A DNA stretch of 64,000 nt. It comes from an uncultured Aquimarina sp. Lineage in GTDB: Bacteria > Bacteroidota > Bacteroidia > Flavobacteriales > Flavobacteriaceae. The translations under genes were made by a program, and so were the position numbers. The notes under the pieces were generated by a model. That model was not told where the DNA came from. It did no database searches and was given only the letters and a program-made list of their open reading frames with translations. Shown in pieces: positions 9,220-18,029 of this stretch. How positions within the stretch are numbered: position 1 is the stretch's first letter; every line of letters starts with the position of its first letter. The stretch covers positions 744,001 through 808,000 of the forward strand of contig CANNBP010000001.1 of NCBI GenBank assembly GCA_947502885.1, given 5' to 3'.

Positions 9220-9600
9220 ATGAAAAAAATCATAACAACTACAAAGGCACCTGCTCCCATAGGGCCATATAATCAAGCAATTTTAAGTGGTAACACCTTA
9301 TACACTTCTGGACAAGTAGCAATTAATCCGGCAACAGGAGAATTGGTATTAGATGATATCAAAACCGAAACTGAACTAGTAATGCAAAACCTAAAAGCAG
9401 TTTTGGAAGAAGCTGATATGACTTTTGAAAATGTGGTTAAAACTACTATTTTTCTTAGCGACATGAATAACTTCGCTGCCGTAAACGAAGTATATGGTAG
9501 TTACTTTAATGAAGACACTGCTCCTGCTAGAGAAACTGTGGCTGTACGAACATTACCAAAATCAGTTAATGTAGAGATATCTGCAATTGCAATTAAGTAA
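9220..9600 (+). CDS. ridA: RidA family enamine/imine deaminase
   Basis: The 126-residue protein is a full-length Rid/YjgF member, a trimeric cytosolic enzyme that hydrolyses reactive enamines and imines made by PLP enzymes. Typical segments are APAPIGPYNQA near the N-terminus, SGQVAINPATGE, and the active-site Arg in ETVAVRTLPKSVNVEISAIA. It starts with ATG and ends just before a strong hairpin terminator. It follows lptD in the same orientation, an arrangement I recall from other flavobacteria, and may share its transcript. Confidence 0.93.
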   Translation: MKKIITTTKAPAPIGPYNQAILSGNTLYTSGQVAINPATGELVLDDIKTETELVMQNLKAVLEEADMTFENVVKTTIFLSDMNNFAAVNEVYGSYFNEDTAPARETVAVRTLPKSVNVEISAIAIK

Positions 9601-9619
9601 TTATTTTTAAAATATTGTT

Positions 9620-9660
9620 ATATCCCTAATATACCATAATATTAGGGGTATATTTTTTTA
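9620..9660 (+). terminator. Rho-independent terminator after ridA
   Basis: An inverted repeat with arms at about 9620-9632 and 9638-9652 (CCCTAATAT paired with ATATTAGGG, one G-T pair further out) is followed by a run of seven T (9653-9659). It lies between the convergent ridA and cysteine desulfurase genes. Confidence 0.8.
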
Positions 9661-9664
9661 TAAA

Positions 9665-10813
9665 CTAACTACTCATAAATTCTTTAAGCACTTTTATAAC
9701 GTAATCTACTTCTTCTTTTGTATTATACTTTGAAAAAGAAAAACGAATCGATGGTTTTTGCAAATCCTCGTCAGAAAGAATTTCGGTTAACACATGAGAC
9801 CCTTTACTACTACCACTTTGACAAGCACTTCCTTTTGAGCATGCAATCCCGTTAATATCTAAATGAAATAATAATATCCCTGCTTTTTGATGAGAAATTG
9901 GTAAACACACGTTTATTAATGTATATGTACAATGCTTTGGATCATCACAATTTGCGTTAAACTTTACATTATCAATATTACTTTTTAATGCATCAATAAA
10001 ATATTGTTTAATACCCGTTACATAACCCCTTTCTTCTTCAAGATTTGCGTTAGCCAACCTCAACGCCTCATCCATACCAACAATATTATGTACACTTTCT
10101 GTACCCGCACGATAGCCTCTCTCCTGTTCGCCTCCAAAAATTAAAGGTTTTAACCCTGAGTTTTTTCGAATATATGCAAAACCAACCCCTTTCGGACCAT
10201 GAAACTTATGAGCGCTTACCGCTGTAAAATCAACTTGTAATTTATTCAAATCGATCTCGTAATGCCCTATTGATTGTACCATATCACTATGAAAAATTGC
10301 ATCATACGTTTTACATAAGCTACCTACACGTTCTATATCCAATATAGTGCCTACTTCATTATTAATATGCATTAAACTAACCAAGGTTTTGTCTGTAGAA
10401 GAACTCAACAATGACTCTAAATGATTATAATCGATACTTCCATTAGGTTTTATTGTCACATAGCTAATAGTTACATTATTACGAGCCTCTATTTCTTGAA
10501 CTGTATGTAACACTGCATGATGTTCTACTTTTGTTGTAATAATATGTAAAACTCCAAGATCTCTCACCGCACTATTGATAACTAAATTATCTGCTTCTGT
10601 TCCTCCCGAAGTAAATATTATTTCTGAAGCTTTTACATTTAAATAATCTGCAATGTTTTTTCGAGTTTGTTCAATATGATTCTTGGCCGATCTCCCATAA
10701 GAATGAGTAGACGATGGATTTCCGAAATCCTCTTGCAATACTGAAACCATTTTTGTAATCACTTCTGCTCTAATTGACGTAGTAGCAGCGTTATCAAAGT
10801 ATACTTTTTGCAT
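9665..10813 (-). CDS. Cysteine desulfurase (IscS/NifS family)
   Basis: This PLP enzyme converts cysteine to alanine and passes sulfur as a persulfide to Fe-S cluster, thiamine or tRNA modification pathways. The 382 residues contain the PLP lysine K203 in SAHKFHGPKG, the aminotransferase V fold (YFDNAATT at the N-terminus, TSGGTEADN at 68-76) and the catalytic C331 in the SKGSACQSG loop. The loop is of the longer IscS/NifS type. No isc or suf genes are adjacent, so the dedicated partner is unclear. A well-formed minus-strand promoter lies about 300 bp upstream (11117-11146). Confidence 0.92.
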   Translation of the reverse strand: MQKVYFDNAATTSIRAEVITKMVSVLQEDFGNPSSTHSYGRSAKNHIEQTRKNIADYLNVKASEIIFTSGGTEADNLVINSAVRDLGVLHIITTKVEHHAVLHTVQEIEARNNVTISYVTIKPNGSIDYNHLESLLSSSTDKTLVSLMHINNEVGTILDIERVGSLCKTYDAIFHSDMVQSIGHYEIDLNKLQVDFTAVSAHKFHGPKGVGFAYIRKNSGLKPLIFGGEQERGYRAGTESVHNIVGMDEALRLANANLEEERGYVTGIKQYFIDALKSNIDNVKFNANCDDPKHCTYTLINVCLPISHQKAGILLFHLDINGIACSKGSACQSGSSKGSHVLTEILSDEDLQKPSIRFSFSKYNTKEEVDYVIKVLKEFMSS

Positions 10814-11279
10814 AAAATATAATTTATTAATGAATTAGCTCAAAGAGTTGGACGATGAGAAATGTGTCTACGGAAATTCGAAATGTATACCCTTAAAGCT
10901 AAACCATTGAACAATATGTTACAAACACGTTAAAAGGAGTCAAAAACGAACCAATGACAATTATATATTCAATAAAATCTCCTGCATTTTGTTTACATAA
11001 AATATGTATCCGATATCATGATTAATACTTTACAGTAACTTTTTATCTAAAAAAAATCTTATAGTATATCAAATACCATACTGGAAAACCAAAAAGAGTT
11101 AAGATTATTTCGGTTGCAAAATTAGTTAAAATAAAATAATTTTCAATCAGTACTTTAATAATCTTTCAATTCCATTATTTTTGTGCAAAATTGTAATTAT
11201 TAAAACTAATACTGAACATTTACTTTTTTTTTTCGTCTTTAATATGATTAAAGATATAATACTAAAATTTTAAGGTCTT
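10814..11279. other. Divergent spacer with promoters, otherwise empty
   Basis: This 466-bp spacer separates the leftward desulfurase from the rightward lipoprotein pair. It holds a minus-strand promoter (11117-11146) and a plus-strand TATTTTTG at 11176-11183 with no clear TTG partner. The 300 bp between the minus-strand promoter and the desulfurase start would be an unusually long leader. I found no convincing small gene or structured RNA in it. Confidence 0.5.
11117..11146 (-). promoter_or_regulatory. Flavobacterial promoter for the cysteine desulfurase
   Basis: On the minus strand, TTG (11144-11146) is followed after 19 nt by TAATTTTG (11117-11124), a full match to TTG-N17-23-TAnnTTTG. The predicted start of transcription is near 11111, giving a leader of about 300 nt. 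Confidence 0.6.
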
Positions 11280-12191
11280 GTGAAGAAACTTATATTTCTT
11301 ATTTTTTGTGCTCTAACTATTAGTTCTTGTGATGATGGTGATGTTATTATTACGAGTTTTGAATTTGATGATGTTGACTTAGAGTTTTGTAAAGGAGCAT
11401 TAGAACATGAATTTGTGTTTTTTAAAATAAATAAAACTATTGATGAATCGATATCTCTTCGTTTTGTTAATGACCAATTTTCTGATACAATTGTAACCGA
11501 AACACCAATTCTATTAGATTTAGACACAGACAATAATATACTACTATATAGAAGTTTTACATCTCCAATAACCAATGATTACTATTGTTCAAATATACCT
11601 AGTAGTAGTATATCTATTGTAGAGGAACGAATTGGTACCTCTGGAAAAGTGGAAATCCAAACCAAAATCATTGAAGAAGATGACGATGATGGTATACCAA
11701 AAGAACAAGAAGACATTAATGGAAATGGAAACTATGAAGATGATGATACAGATGGAGATGGAATCCCTAATTATAAAGATCAAGATGATGATAATGACAA
11801 TATTTTAACCAGTGTCGAATTACCTAATGAAATACCCGACAATGATGACCCTCGTGACACTGATAAAGATGGTATTCCTGATTATCTAGAAGCTGATGAT
11901 GATAATGATGGTATTTTAACCAGAAATGAAGATATTGTTGAAGAAAATGGAAACCCCAGAGATGATATCAATCCTGACTCTGGAATCCCTTATTATTTGG
12001 ATGCAGAAGCGACAAACCCTAAAGTAATAGATGTTGCTCCAAGTCTTGATAACAATGTAAAAACAACGTTTAGAACAACTATTTCAGTAAATCAACTTAT
12101 TTTTAATAACGGTAATCAAAATTTTGAAAACGGAAACTTCTCTTTTGGAGAAAAAGATGTTACGATTACCAAAACCACCAAAATAGAATAA
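11280..12191 (+). CDS. Lipoprotein with inserted Asp-rich (thrombospondin type 3-like) calcium repeats
   Basis: The 303-residue lipoprotein starts at a GTG and has a lipobox (LTISSC, Cys17). Residues about 20-125 and the last 40 residues are homologous to the next gene's product. Between them is a roughly 135-residue block of repeated D-x-D-x-DG units (DTDGDGIPNYKDQDDDND, DTDKDGIPDYLEADDDND), the signature of thrombospondin type 3/calcium-binding repeats common in Bacteroidota surface proteins. I infer a surface lipoprotein with a Ca2+-dependent spacer. The stop is 10 bp before the next start, so the two genes form an operon. Function unknown. Confidence 0.82.
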   Translation: MKKLIFLIFCALTISSCDDGDVIITSFEFDDVDLEFCKGALEHEFVFFKINKTIDESISLRFVNDQFSDTIVTETPILLDLDTDNNILLYRSFTSPITNDYYCSNIPSSSISIVEERIGTSGKVEIQTKIIEEDDDDGIPKEQEDINGNGNYEDDDTDGDGIPNYKDQDDDNDNILTSVELPNEIPDNDDPRDTDKDGIPDYLEADDDNDGILTRNEDIVEENGNPRDDINPDSGIPYYLDAEATNPKVIDVAPSLDNNVKTTFRTTISVNQLIFNNGNQNFENGNFSFGEKDVTITKTTKIE

Positions 12192-12201
12192 AAAAACAGC
12201 T

Positions 12202-12735
12202 ATGATCAACAAAACAATACACATACTAATCATATGCTTGATATTTATTGGATGTAGTGAAGGGGATGTTCTTCAAAATGATATTGCAAATTTCACAGCT
12301 TCTCTTGAGCATTGCTCTAATTCAGACAAAAACACCTTTGTTTTTTATAAAATTAACCCTGATGCTAATCAATCGCTATCTTTTGGATTTACCAGTACAA
12401 CTTTTGAGTTAACCACAGCCCCAGAAGAATTACAACTCACCATAGACCTCAATACGAGCACTAATACTTTAATATATCGTGAATTCGGTGCTACAATAAA
12501 TGGGGCATCCTATTTTTGTGCTAGTGTACCTCCTGCCGGAATTAATATTACTCGAGAATTGATAAGCACCAGCGGAAATGCAGAAGTAATATATAAAAAC
12601 ATAAAAGAAACCGATACAGATATCACCTATTCAAGAACAATAACGCTTAAGGATATTACTTTTAATGGAGATGGTATATCTATACGACAAGAACTACTCG
12701 AACTTGGTAATGATGAATTTACGATTGCTAAATAA
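12202..12735 (+). CDS. Lipoprotein, short paralogue of the preceding gene
   Basis: The 177-residue protein has a lipobox (CLIFIGC, Cys18). It aligns along its length with the flanks of the upstream protein: FVFYKIN with FVFFKIN, the LNTSTNTLIYREF region with LDTDNNILLYRSF, SYFCASVP with DYYCSNIP, and a C-terminal RTITLKDITFN with TTISVNQLIFN. It lacks the Asp-rich block. Both keep two Cys (the residues in LEHC or LEFC and in YFC or YYC), which may form a disulfide. I know no function for this family. It is probably cotranscribed with the upstream paralogue. Confidence 0.82.
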   Translation: MINKTIHILIICLIFIGCSEGDVLQNDIANFTASLEHCSNSDKNTFVFYKINPDANQSLSFGFTSTTFELTTAPEELQLTIDLNTSTNTLIYREFGATINGASYFCASVPPAGINITRELISTSGNAEVIYKNIKETDTDITYSRTITLKDITFNGDGISIRQELLELGNDEFTIAK

Positions 12736-12756
12736 ATACAAATTCATCTTTTGAGT

Positions 12757-13299
12757 TTAACCAGGTAGATCAACTCTCTTTAAATCCTTTCCATGTAATC
12801 TAACGATTTCTTTCTCTATATACCTTAAAAGTTTAGGGCAATTAATTTGAAAATCATCTGAAATAATTTTTTTTGACCTGTTGTTATAATTAAAAGTCAC
12901 TACCAATGCACTAGAACAAGACTCCTCACAAGTGTAGTTATTTTTTAAATCAAAAAAACCATTCTCTATAATATAACGAACTAAACGATTTCTAGTCTCT
13001 ATGCTTAACACCTGTTCTGAATTAAAATTATACTTTTTTAATTCTCCTCCAAACTTTTCTGAAGAAGGATGATAGGTTAACAGCGTATCTTTAAGAATAA
13101 ACGAATCATAATGAAAGGCTCCTCGTTCTATTTTTAAAAATACATTAGAGAAATTAATCGATTCATTTTCCAGAACACTTTCATGTTTAAAATCCTGTAC
13201 ACCATTTAAGCTATTATTTATATCCTTTTTGTTTCCAGATTTTGTACAAGCCAAAAAAACAAAAGTCAATACAAGTATTACTAAATTTAATCTCATCAT
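12757..13299 (-). CDS. Lipoprotein, DUF6438-like
   Basis: The 180-residue protein has a lipobox (TFVFLAC, Cys18). The body has the layout of DUF6438-type lipoproteins: a strand-rich region beginning FLKIERGAFHYDSFIL, a helix around SIETRNRLVRYIIENGFF, a Cys-containing NNYTCEESCSSALVVTF segment, and a terminal helix KLLRYIEKEIVRL. The family match is from memory of the pattern and is tentative. It is convergent with the lipoprotein pair (22 bp apart). A TATTTTTG element lies 30 bp upstream of its start at 13330-13337. Confidence 0.75.
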   Translation of the reverse strand: MMRLNLVILVLTFVFLACTKSGNKKDINNSLNGVQDFKHESVLENESINFSNVFLKIERGAFHYDSFILKDTLLTYHPSSEKFGGELKKYNFNSEQVLSIETRNRLVRYIIENGFFDLKNNYTCEESCSSALVVTFNYNNRSKKIISDDFQINCPKLLRYIEKEIVRLHGKDLKRVDLPG

Positions 13300-13751
13300 T
13301 CAATTATTATTACTTTTCCTTATTCCTTTCAAAAATACTTTATAATTTATCCCAAAATCTAAAACTAATGTGATTTTTCTAAAATTCTACAAGAAACAAC
13401 TACCTATTTGTTTTCTAGTCGTTATATCTAAAGCATAAAGTAATCATCTCTTTTTTAATTCCCATATATAAATCCTTAACCGTCAAATTATAATAAATAG
13501 TTTCACATATGTATTCATAACCCTTAATTATATAAAATCCGAAACAAGTTTCATACCTTTAATACAAATGATTGGTCATATAGTTAAAATATTAATTCTT
13601 AGTTCAATTCATATTGCTAGCATATTCATAAAATCAAAGACATTATATTATGAAAGTCTTAGCTCTTTTTTGAGACCAACCTATATATTAAACGACTCAT
13701 CTTTCTGACAAGATATCGTAACACTATTAGAAACATTAAAAACTTTAATGA
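13300..13751. other. Intergenic region without a clear gene
   Basis: This 452-bp AT-rich spacer separates the leftward lipoprotein from the rightward Rieske fusion. On the minus strand TATTTTTG (13330-13337) has a TTG 15 nt upstream (13353-13355), a slightly short spacing. A 46-codon frame at about 13568-13708 on the plus strand has no protein-like features. No riboswitch-like structure was recognised. Confidence 0.45.
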
Positions 13752-15362
13752 ATGAAAAATCCCATTGCTATTGCCAAATTAAGTGATTTAGAAAACAAAA
13801 TACCAAAACATGCCTTAGTTAATGGACTCGATTTGGTTATTATCAAGTTTGATACTGAAATTTCTGTATTATATGGTCGGTGTCTACACAGAGGAGCTTT
13901 AATGGCAGATGGACATATCGATGGACATAATCTTATCTGTGGAGTTCATGGTTGGGATTATCGTTATGATACTGGAGTTTCAGAATACAATAATCATGAG
14001 GTTTTACATAAATTTACTACAAAAACAGAAGGTGACTCTTTGTATGTTGATGAGATTGAAATTAATACTTACCTTTCTAATCACCCGCAACCATTTAATC
14101 GAGACCAATATCTCGGAGCATATGCAGATACTCACCCAGAAGATACAGAACCCTATACTGGATATATAAAAGAACTTGCACAAAATGGGCTTAAAAACAC
14201 TGGACATCATGGTTTTTCTGCATCTATGGGAGTAGATAGAAATAAACTACCCAAATGGAATGACATTCAATTTTTACCTGCTCAACTAGCTAATAGACCT
14301 TTATTGGATCATGAAGAAGTCAGTACAAAAGTTTGTATTGGGCCCAATGCAAAAAAACCATTATATATTGATATCCCACTATTTGTAAGTGATATGAGTT
14401 TTGGAGCCTTATCTAGAGAAGCAAAAATCGCTTTGGCAAAAGGAGCAGAAATGGCTGGAACAGGAATCTGTTCTGGAGAAGGTGGAATGCTTCCTCAGGA
14501 ACAAGAGAATAACACAAAATATTTTTATGAACTTGCCTCTGCCCAGTTTGGATTTTCATGGGATAAACTTAATAACGTACAAGCATTTCATTTTAAAGGA
14601 GGTCAAGGTGCAAAAACCGGGACCGGAGGGCATTTACCTGGCAATAAAGTAAGTAAAGAAATTGCCGAGGTTAGAGGGTTACAAGAAGGAGAAACAGCTA
14701 TATCTCCTGCTACTTTTCCCGATTTTAATGGTGTTAAGGATTTCAAGGATTTTGCTCAAAAAGTAAGAGAACAAACAGGAGGAATTCCAATTGGTTTTAA
14801 AATTGCGGCAAGCCATATCGAAAAAGATATACAGTTTGCATTAGATGTTGGTGTAGATTATATAATTCTAGATGGTAGAGGTGGCGGAACAGGGTCTGCT
14901 CCAACAATTCTAAGAGATAATATTAATGTACCTACCATACCGGCATTGGCAAGAGCAAGAAAATATCTTGATAAAGTAGGCGCTACCGATGTAACACTTA
15001 TTATTACTGGTGGACTTCGTATTGCAGAAGATTTTGCAAAAGCAATGATGCTTGGTGCCGATGCAATTGCAGTATCCAACTCTGCATTGCAGGCTATAGG
15101 TTGTTTAGGAATGCGTGCTTGTGGCACCAATAACTGCCCAGTTGGCATTGCAACACAAAAAGAATCTCTTAGAAAACGACTGATAATAGAATCCTCTGCA
15201 AAACAATTGTTTAACTATTTTGATGCTACCAGTAATCTTTTAAAAGTTATTGCTCGATCATGTGGATATGATGATGTTTCTAAATTTAATACAAATGACC
15301 TTTCTACTTTTGATTATGATATGCACCGATTAGCAGGGATAAACTATGCCGGAGTGATCTAA
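13752..15362 (+). CDS. Rieske [2Fe-2S] domain fused to FMN-binding glutamate synthase domain
   Basis: This is a 536-residue two-domain protein. Residues about 1-105 form a Rieske domain with C44-x-H46 and C63-x2-H66 (CLH and CGVH). From about 150 onward it is a glutamate-synthase central/FMN domain: FKGGQGAKTGTGGHLPG, the barrel segment YIILDGRGGGTGSAP, and the [3Fe-4S] motif C451-x5-C457-x4-C462 (CLGMRACGTNNC). There is no N-terminal glutamine amidotransferase domain, so ammonia or another amino donor would have to be used. The Rieske domain may replace the GltD subunit as electron entry. The next gene begins 69 bp downstream in the same direction. The exact reaction is unknown. Confidence 0.87.
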   Translation: MKNPIAIAKLSDLENKIPKHALVNGLDLVIIKFDTEISVLYGRCLHRGALMADGHIDGHNLICGVHGWDYRYDTGVSEYNNHEVLHKFTTKTEGDSLYVDEIEINTYLSNHPQPFNRDQYLGAYADTHPEDTEPYTGYIKELAQNGLKNTGHHGFSASMGVDRNKLPKWNDIQFLPAQLANRPLLDHEEVSTKVCIGPNAKKPLYIDIPLFVSDMSFGALSREAKIALAKGAEMAGTGICSGEGGMLPQEQENNTKYFYELASAQFGFSWDKLNNVQAFHFKGGQGAKTGTGGHLPGNKVSKEIAEVRGLQEGETAISPATFPDFNGVKDFKDFAQKVREQTGGIPIGFKIAASHIEKDIQFALDVGVDYIILDGRGGGTGSAPTILRDNINVPTIPALARARKYLDKVGATDVTLIITGGLRIAEDFAKAMMLGADAIAVSNSALQAIGCLGMRACGTNNCPVGIATQKESLRKRLIIESSAKQLFNYFDATSNLLKVIARSCGYDDVSKFNTNDLSTFDYDMHRLAGINYAGVI

Positions 15363-15431
15363 CATTTACTCAGGTTAAAAAGAAACCAATACTACAAAAT
15401 CTAATAATTTGATTATTAAAACCAACAGGAC

Positions 15432-16187
15432 ATGACCAGACAAATGCATTTAGCCGCCCAATACTTAGCTGCTGCCGGAATAAGTTTTATAGAGAAGAAA
15501 GATGATGATAGTCATACCAACCTAGGATTTTCTATAACTGATAAGAAAATGACAACCCACCAATTAAGTAAAAATGGTGATGTCCTAGCCCTTCAATATT
15601 CTCAATTTGCGTTAGAGTGGACATCAAAGCATTTTACAGATTCATTACCTTTAGATGGCGTAATACATGATAATGTTTTAAACTGGATATCTACGACTGC
15701 CATCAAAGCAAACATCAAAAAAAAATATCAATATAGTTTTCATTATGAATTACCATACCCACTACCTGCAAAAGAGTATGCTTTTACTTTAACTAACCAA
15801 AGTAAATTAGAAGAGTTAGTCAATTATAGAATACTTGCTCAACAGGTCTTAGATAGTTTCTTAAAAAGCAATCAACTCAAATCAGATATTAGAATATGGC
15901 CACATCATTTTGATTTAGGTGCCTTTGCTCAGTTAAACGATTCATCAGAAATTGCAATAGGAATAGGTTTAGGTATTCCTGACACCTTAGTCAATGAATA
16001 TTACTTTTATATAAGCGCTTATAAAGGTCATGAAGGGTTAGTCACCAACGGTTTTAGTTCATTGACAAAAGGAAAATGGTACAATAATGGTTTTAAAGGA
16101 GCTCTTTTACCTATTTCTAATATCGATAAATCTACCGCCTTATTATTTTTTAATGAAGCTCTTAATCAATATAAAACAACACAATAA
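15432..16187 (+). CDS. Protein of unknown function next to the Rieske fusion (251 aa)
   Basis: This soluble 251-residue protein has no signal peptide. A conspicuous RIWPHHFDLG motif at about residues 155-164 and a C-terminal GKWYNNGFKGALLP resemble the conserved core of DUF5996-like proteins (WPHHFDL, then a tryptophan-containing GAVL segment). I hold that only as a possibility. The two His of WPHHFD are natural candidates for metal or substrate binding. The tight tandem arrangement suggests it works with the Rieske/glutamate synthase fusion. Function not known. Confidence 0.75.
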   Translation: MTRQMHLAAQYLAAAGISFIEKKDDDSHTNLGFSITDKKMTTHQLSKNGDVLALQYSQFALEWTSKHFTDSLPLDGVIHDNVLNWISTTAIKANIKKKYQYSFHYELPYPLPAKEYAFTLTNQSKLEELVNYRILAQQVLDSFLKSNQLKSDIRIWPHHFDLGAFAQLNDSSEIAIGIGLGIPDTLVNEYYFYISAYKGHEGLVTNGFSSLTKGKWYNNGFKGALLPISNIDKSTALLFFNEALNQYKTTQ

Positions 16188-16624
16188 AATCTTGAAATTG
16201 TTCAATACATTTTCCATTAGCATTCACTTATGAATTAATCAAACGGACTTAAGGTTATCACGATACTCTTCAAAATTATTTAGAGTTTACTTTGTGGTAA
16301 ATAAAACTATGCTTTAGGATAGATTGGATACTTTTTTAAAATCAATCAAATCATAAGAACTGTTAAATAAACCTTACATATTATATAAAACCAAAACTGC
16401 TTGGTTGCCTTACTTTAAATATATGTTAAAAGGGAAAAGTTCCCTATAAACATTCCAATTTCTTTACTTAGCTTAGCCTAACTAAAATCATGCTAATTTA
16501 AAAGGTATCTATAAAACCATAGTGATAAATCATCATTATTGTTTAAGATCTCTTTGACTGGTTAACAATCAAATTACGATCAGAATCGGTGTATGTTTTT
16601 AGATTAATCACTAGTAAACCTACA
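16188..16624. other. Convergent intergenic region
   Basis: This 437-bp AT-rich stretch lies between the 251-aa gene and the end of the nap operon. Apart from the minus-strand terminator at its right edge I see no gene, repeat or recognisable RNA. Confidence 0.45.
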
Positions 16625-16670
16625 CCCAAAAAACAAAAGCTATATAGTATTATACCATATAGCTTTTGTT
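16625..16670 (-). terminator. Rho-independent terminator of the nap operon
   Basis: Perfect 14-bp arms (16632-16645 and 16657-16670) enclose an 11-nt loop. Read on the minus strand the hairpin is followed by TTTTTTGGG. It lies 17 bp after the stop of the nrfD-like gene. Confidence 0.85.
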
Positions 16671-16687
16671 TAGTATTTATAAAACTA

Positions 16688-17905
16688 TTAATTTTTAAAA
16701 CGTAATTTACCTATTTCAATTTGTATTGCCGTTTTGGCCAATATCGTAAATACAAAAGCTCCCAGTGCCCATATCCCTAAAGTAACTCCAATTTCTATGG
16801 TTGTAGGTGTGTATTCTGCAATTTTCCCATAAGGTCCTGGTATAAATCCAGGAACGATTAAACCGAATCCTTTTTCTATCCAAATAGCCACAAAAAGAAT
16901 GACACAACAAAAATAGAGTACCTTCAAATTATTTCTTAATTTACCAAAAGTAAGAAGTATTGTCGCTAAAATGTTTAGAGGAATTGCTGTCCATATCCAT
17001 GGTAATAAAGCCGTTTTGCCGTGCAAACCAAAAAACAAATAATATGCACTTTCACTGTGATGCGTTGGTGCATAAAACTCTTTAAATAATTCAGAAACTA
17101 ACATAATTAAATTGATCTGTGCAGCCACAGTTACAATCATCCCTATTTTTTTTATGGTCTTATCTTCTATTTTAAATTCTGTAAATGTTCTAATAATGGC
17201 CAATACCAGAATAATTAAAGCAGGCCCTGCTGCAAAGGCTGATGCCAAAAACCGAGGTCCCAATAAGGCGTTATTCCAAAAAGGACGTGCTTGTAACCCT
17301 TGATATAAAAAAGCAGTCACCAAATGAATCCCCACTGCCCAGAAAACAGATAATACTGCACCTGGCACGTATACCTTGGGATTCGGTACTTTTCCTTGAT
17401 ATCGTCTAAAAAGAATGTATAACGGAATACTAATATTAATAAACAAGTATCCATTAAGAACAATCACATCCCAAGTGAGCATAGAATTAGGAAAATTAAA
17501 CACTCCTATCCCTGGCATCATATGCCATAATACCGATGGACCTCCCATATCTGCAACTACAAAGGCCAAACACATAATAAGAGCCGCAACAGCTAGGCCT
17601 TCCCCAATTAGTACCGCCTGTTTAAAATCAATATCCTTAAGAACATAAGTTGGCATTACTAGCATAACAGCAGCAGCCGCTACACCTACTAAAAAAGTAA
17701 AGTTTGATATATATAACCCCCAACTTACTCGATCGGTCATCCCTGTTACACTTAATCCATGCTCCAGTTGTACCGAATAACAATACATACCCATCAACAT
17801 GATAAAAGTCAAAAATGCCATCCATAAATGATATCTTTTTGAACCCTGCATGGTTATATTAAGGCTATCCTGCACTAAATTTTTAAAAACTTTGAATCTT
17901 CTCAT
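16688..17905 (-). CDS. NrfD/PsrC-type quinol-interacting membrane subunit of the nap cluster
   Basis: The 405-residue polytopic protein has roughly ten hydrophobic helices and matches the NrfD/PsrC/DsrP family, integral subunits that oxidise or reduce quinones without bound cofactors. Recognisable stretches include WGLYISNFTFLVGVAAAAVM and WHMMPGIGVFNFPNSMLTWD. It is the last gene of the operon and follows the four-cluster Fe-S subunit. I infer that it takes electrons from menaquinol and passes them through the Fe-S subunit and multiheme cytochromes to NapA, a job normally done by NapC or NapGH. A repeat-like element separates it from the upstream gene. Confidence 0.88.
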   Translation of the reverse strand: MRRFKVFKNLVQDSLNITMQGSKRYHLWMAFLTFIMLMGMYCYSVQLEHGLSVTGMTDRVSWGLYISNFTFLVGVAAAAVMLVMPTYVLKDIDFKQAVLIGEGLAVAALIMCLAFVVADMGGPSVLWHMMPGIGVFNFPNSMLTWDVIVLNGYLFINISIPLYILFRRYQGKVPNPKVYVPGAVLSVFWAVGIHLVTAFLYQGLQARPFWNNALLGPRFLASAFAAGPALIILVLAIIRTFTEFKIEDKTIKKIGMIVTVAAQINLIMLVSELFKEFYAPTHHSESAYYLFFGLHGKTALLPWIWTAIPLNILATILLTFGKLRNNLKVLYFCCVILFVAIWIEKGFGLIVPGFIPGPYGKIAEYTPTTIEIGVTLGIWALGAFVFTILAKTAIQIEIGKLRFKN

Positions 17906-17920
17906 TTTTTATATGTCTTT

Positions 17921-18021
17921 GGCGTGTCCCAAGGGGCGGGCTTTTCACTATATCTTTTCTAATTATCATTTCACCAAGTTTCAATGAAATATAGAAAAGG
18001 ATGCCGTTTCAATCCCTCACG
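17921..18021 (-). repeat. REP-like palindromic element inside the nap operon
   Basis: This element of about 100 bp is richer in GC at its ends than its surroundings. On the minus strand it has a GGGATTGAAACGGCATCC block, a hairpin (outer arms 17954-17960 and 17993-17999, inner arms 17968-17973 and 17985-17990), and then a CCCGCCCCTTGGGACACGCC block. I recall near-identical blocks scattered through intergenic regions of many Flavobacteriaceae, so I call it a dispersed palindromic repeat. No second copy was noticed in this window. It lies between the Fe-S and nrfD-like genes and would form mRNA structure there. Confidence 0.6.
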
Positions 18022-18029
18022 CAATACTA

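Noticed and set aside
13568..13708. 46-codon plus-strand frame in the spacer before the Rieske fusion
   Set aside because: Ile/Ser-rich composition, no start context, no similarity to anything known; probably chance in AT-rich DNA.
16716..16910. 64-codon frame inside the nrfD-like gene
   Set aside because: Shadow in another phase of a well-supported membrane protein gene.
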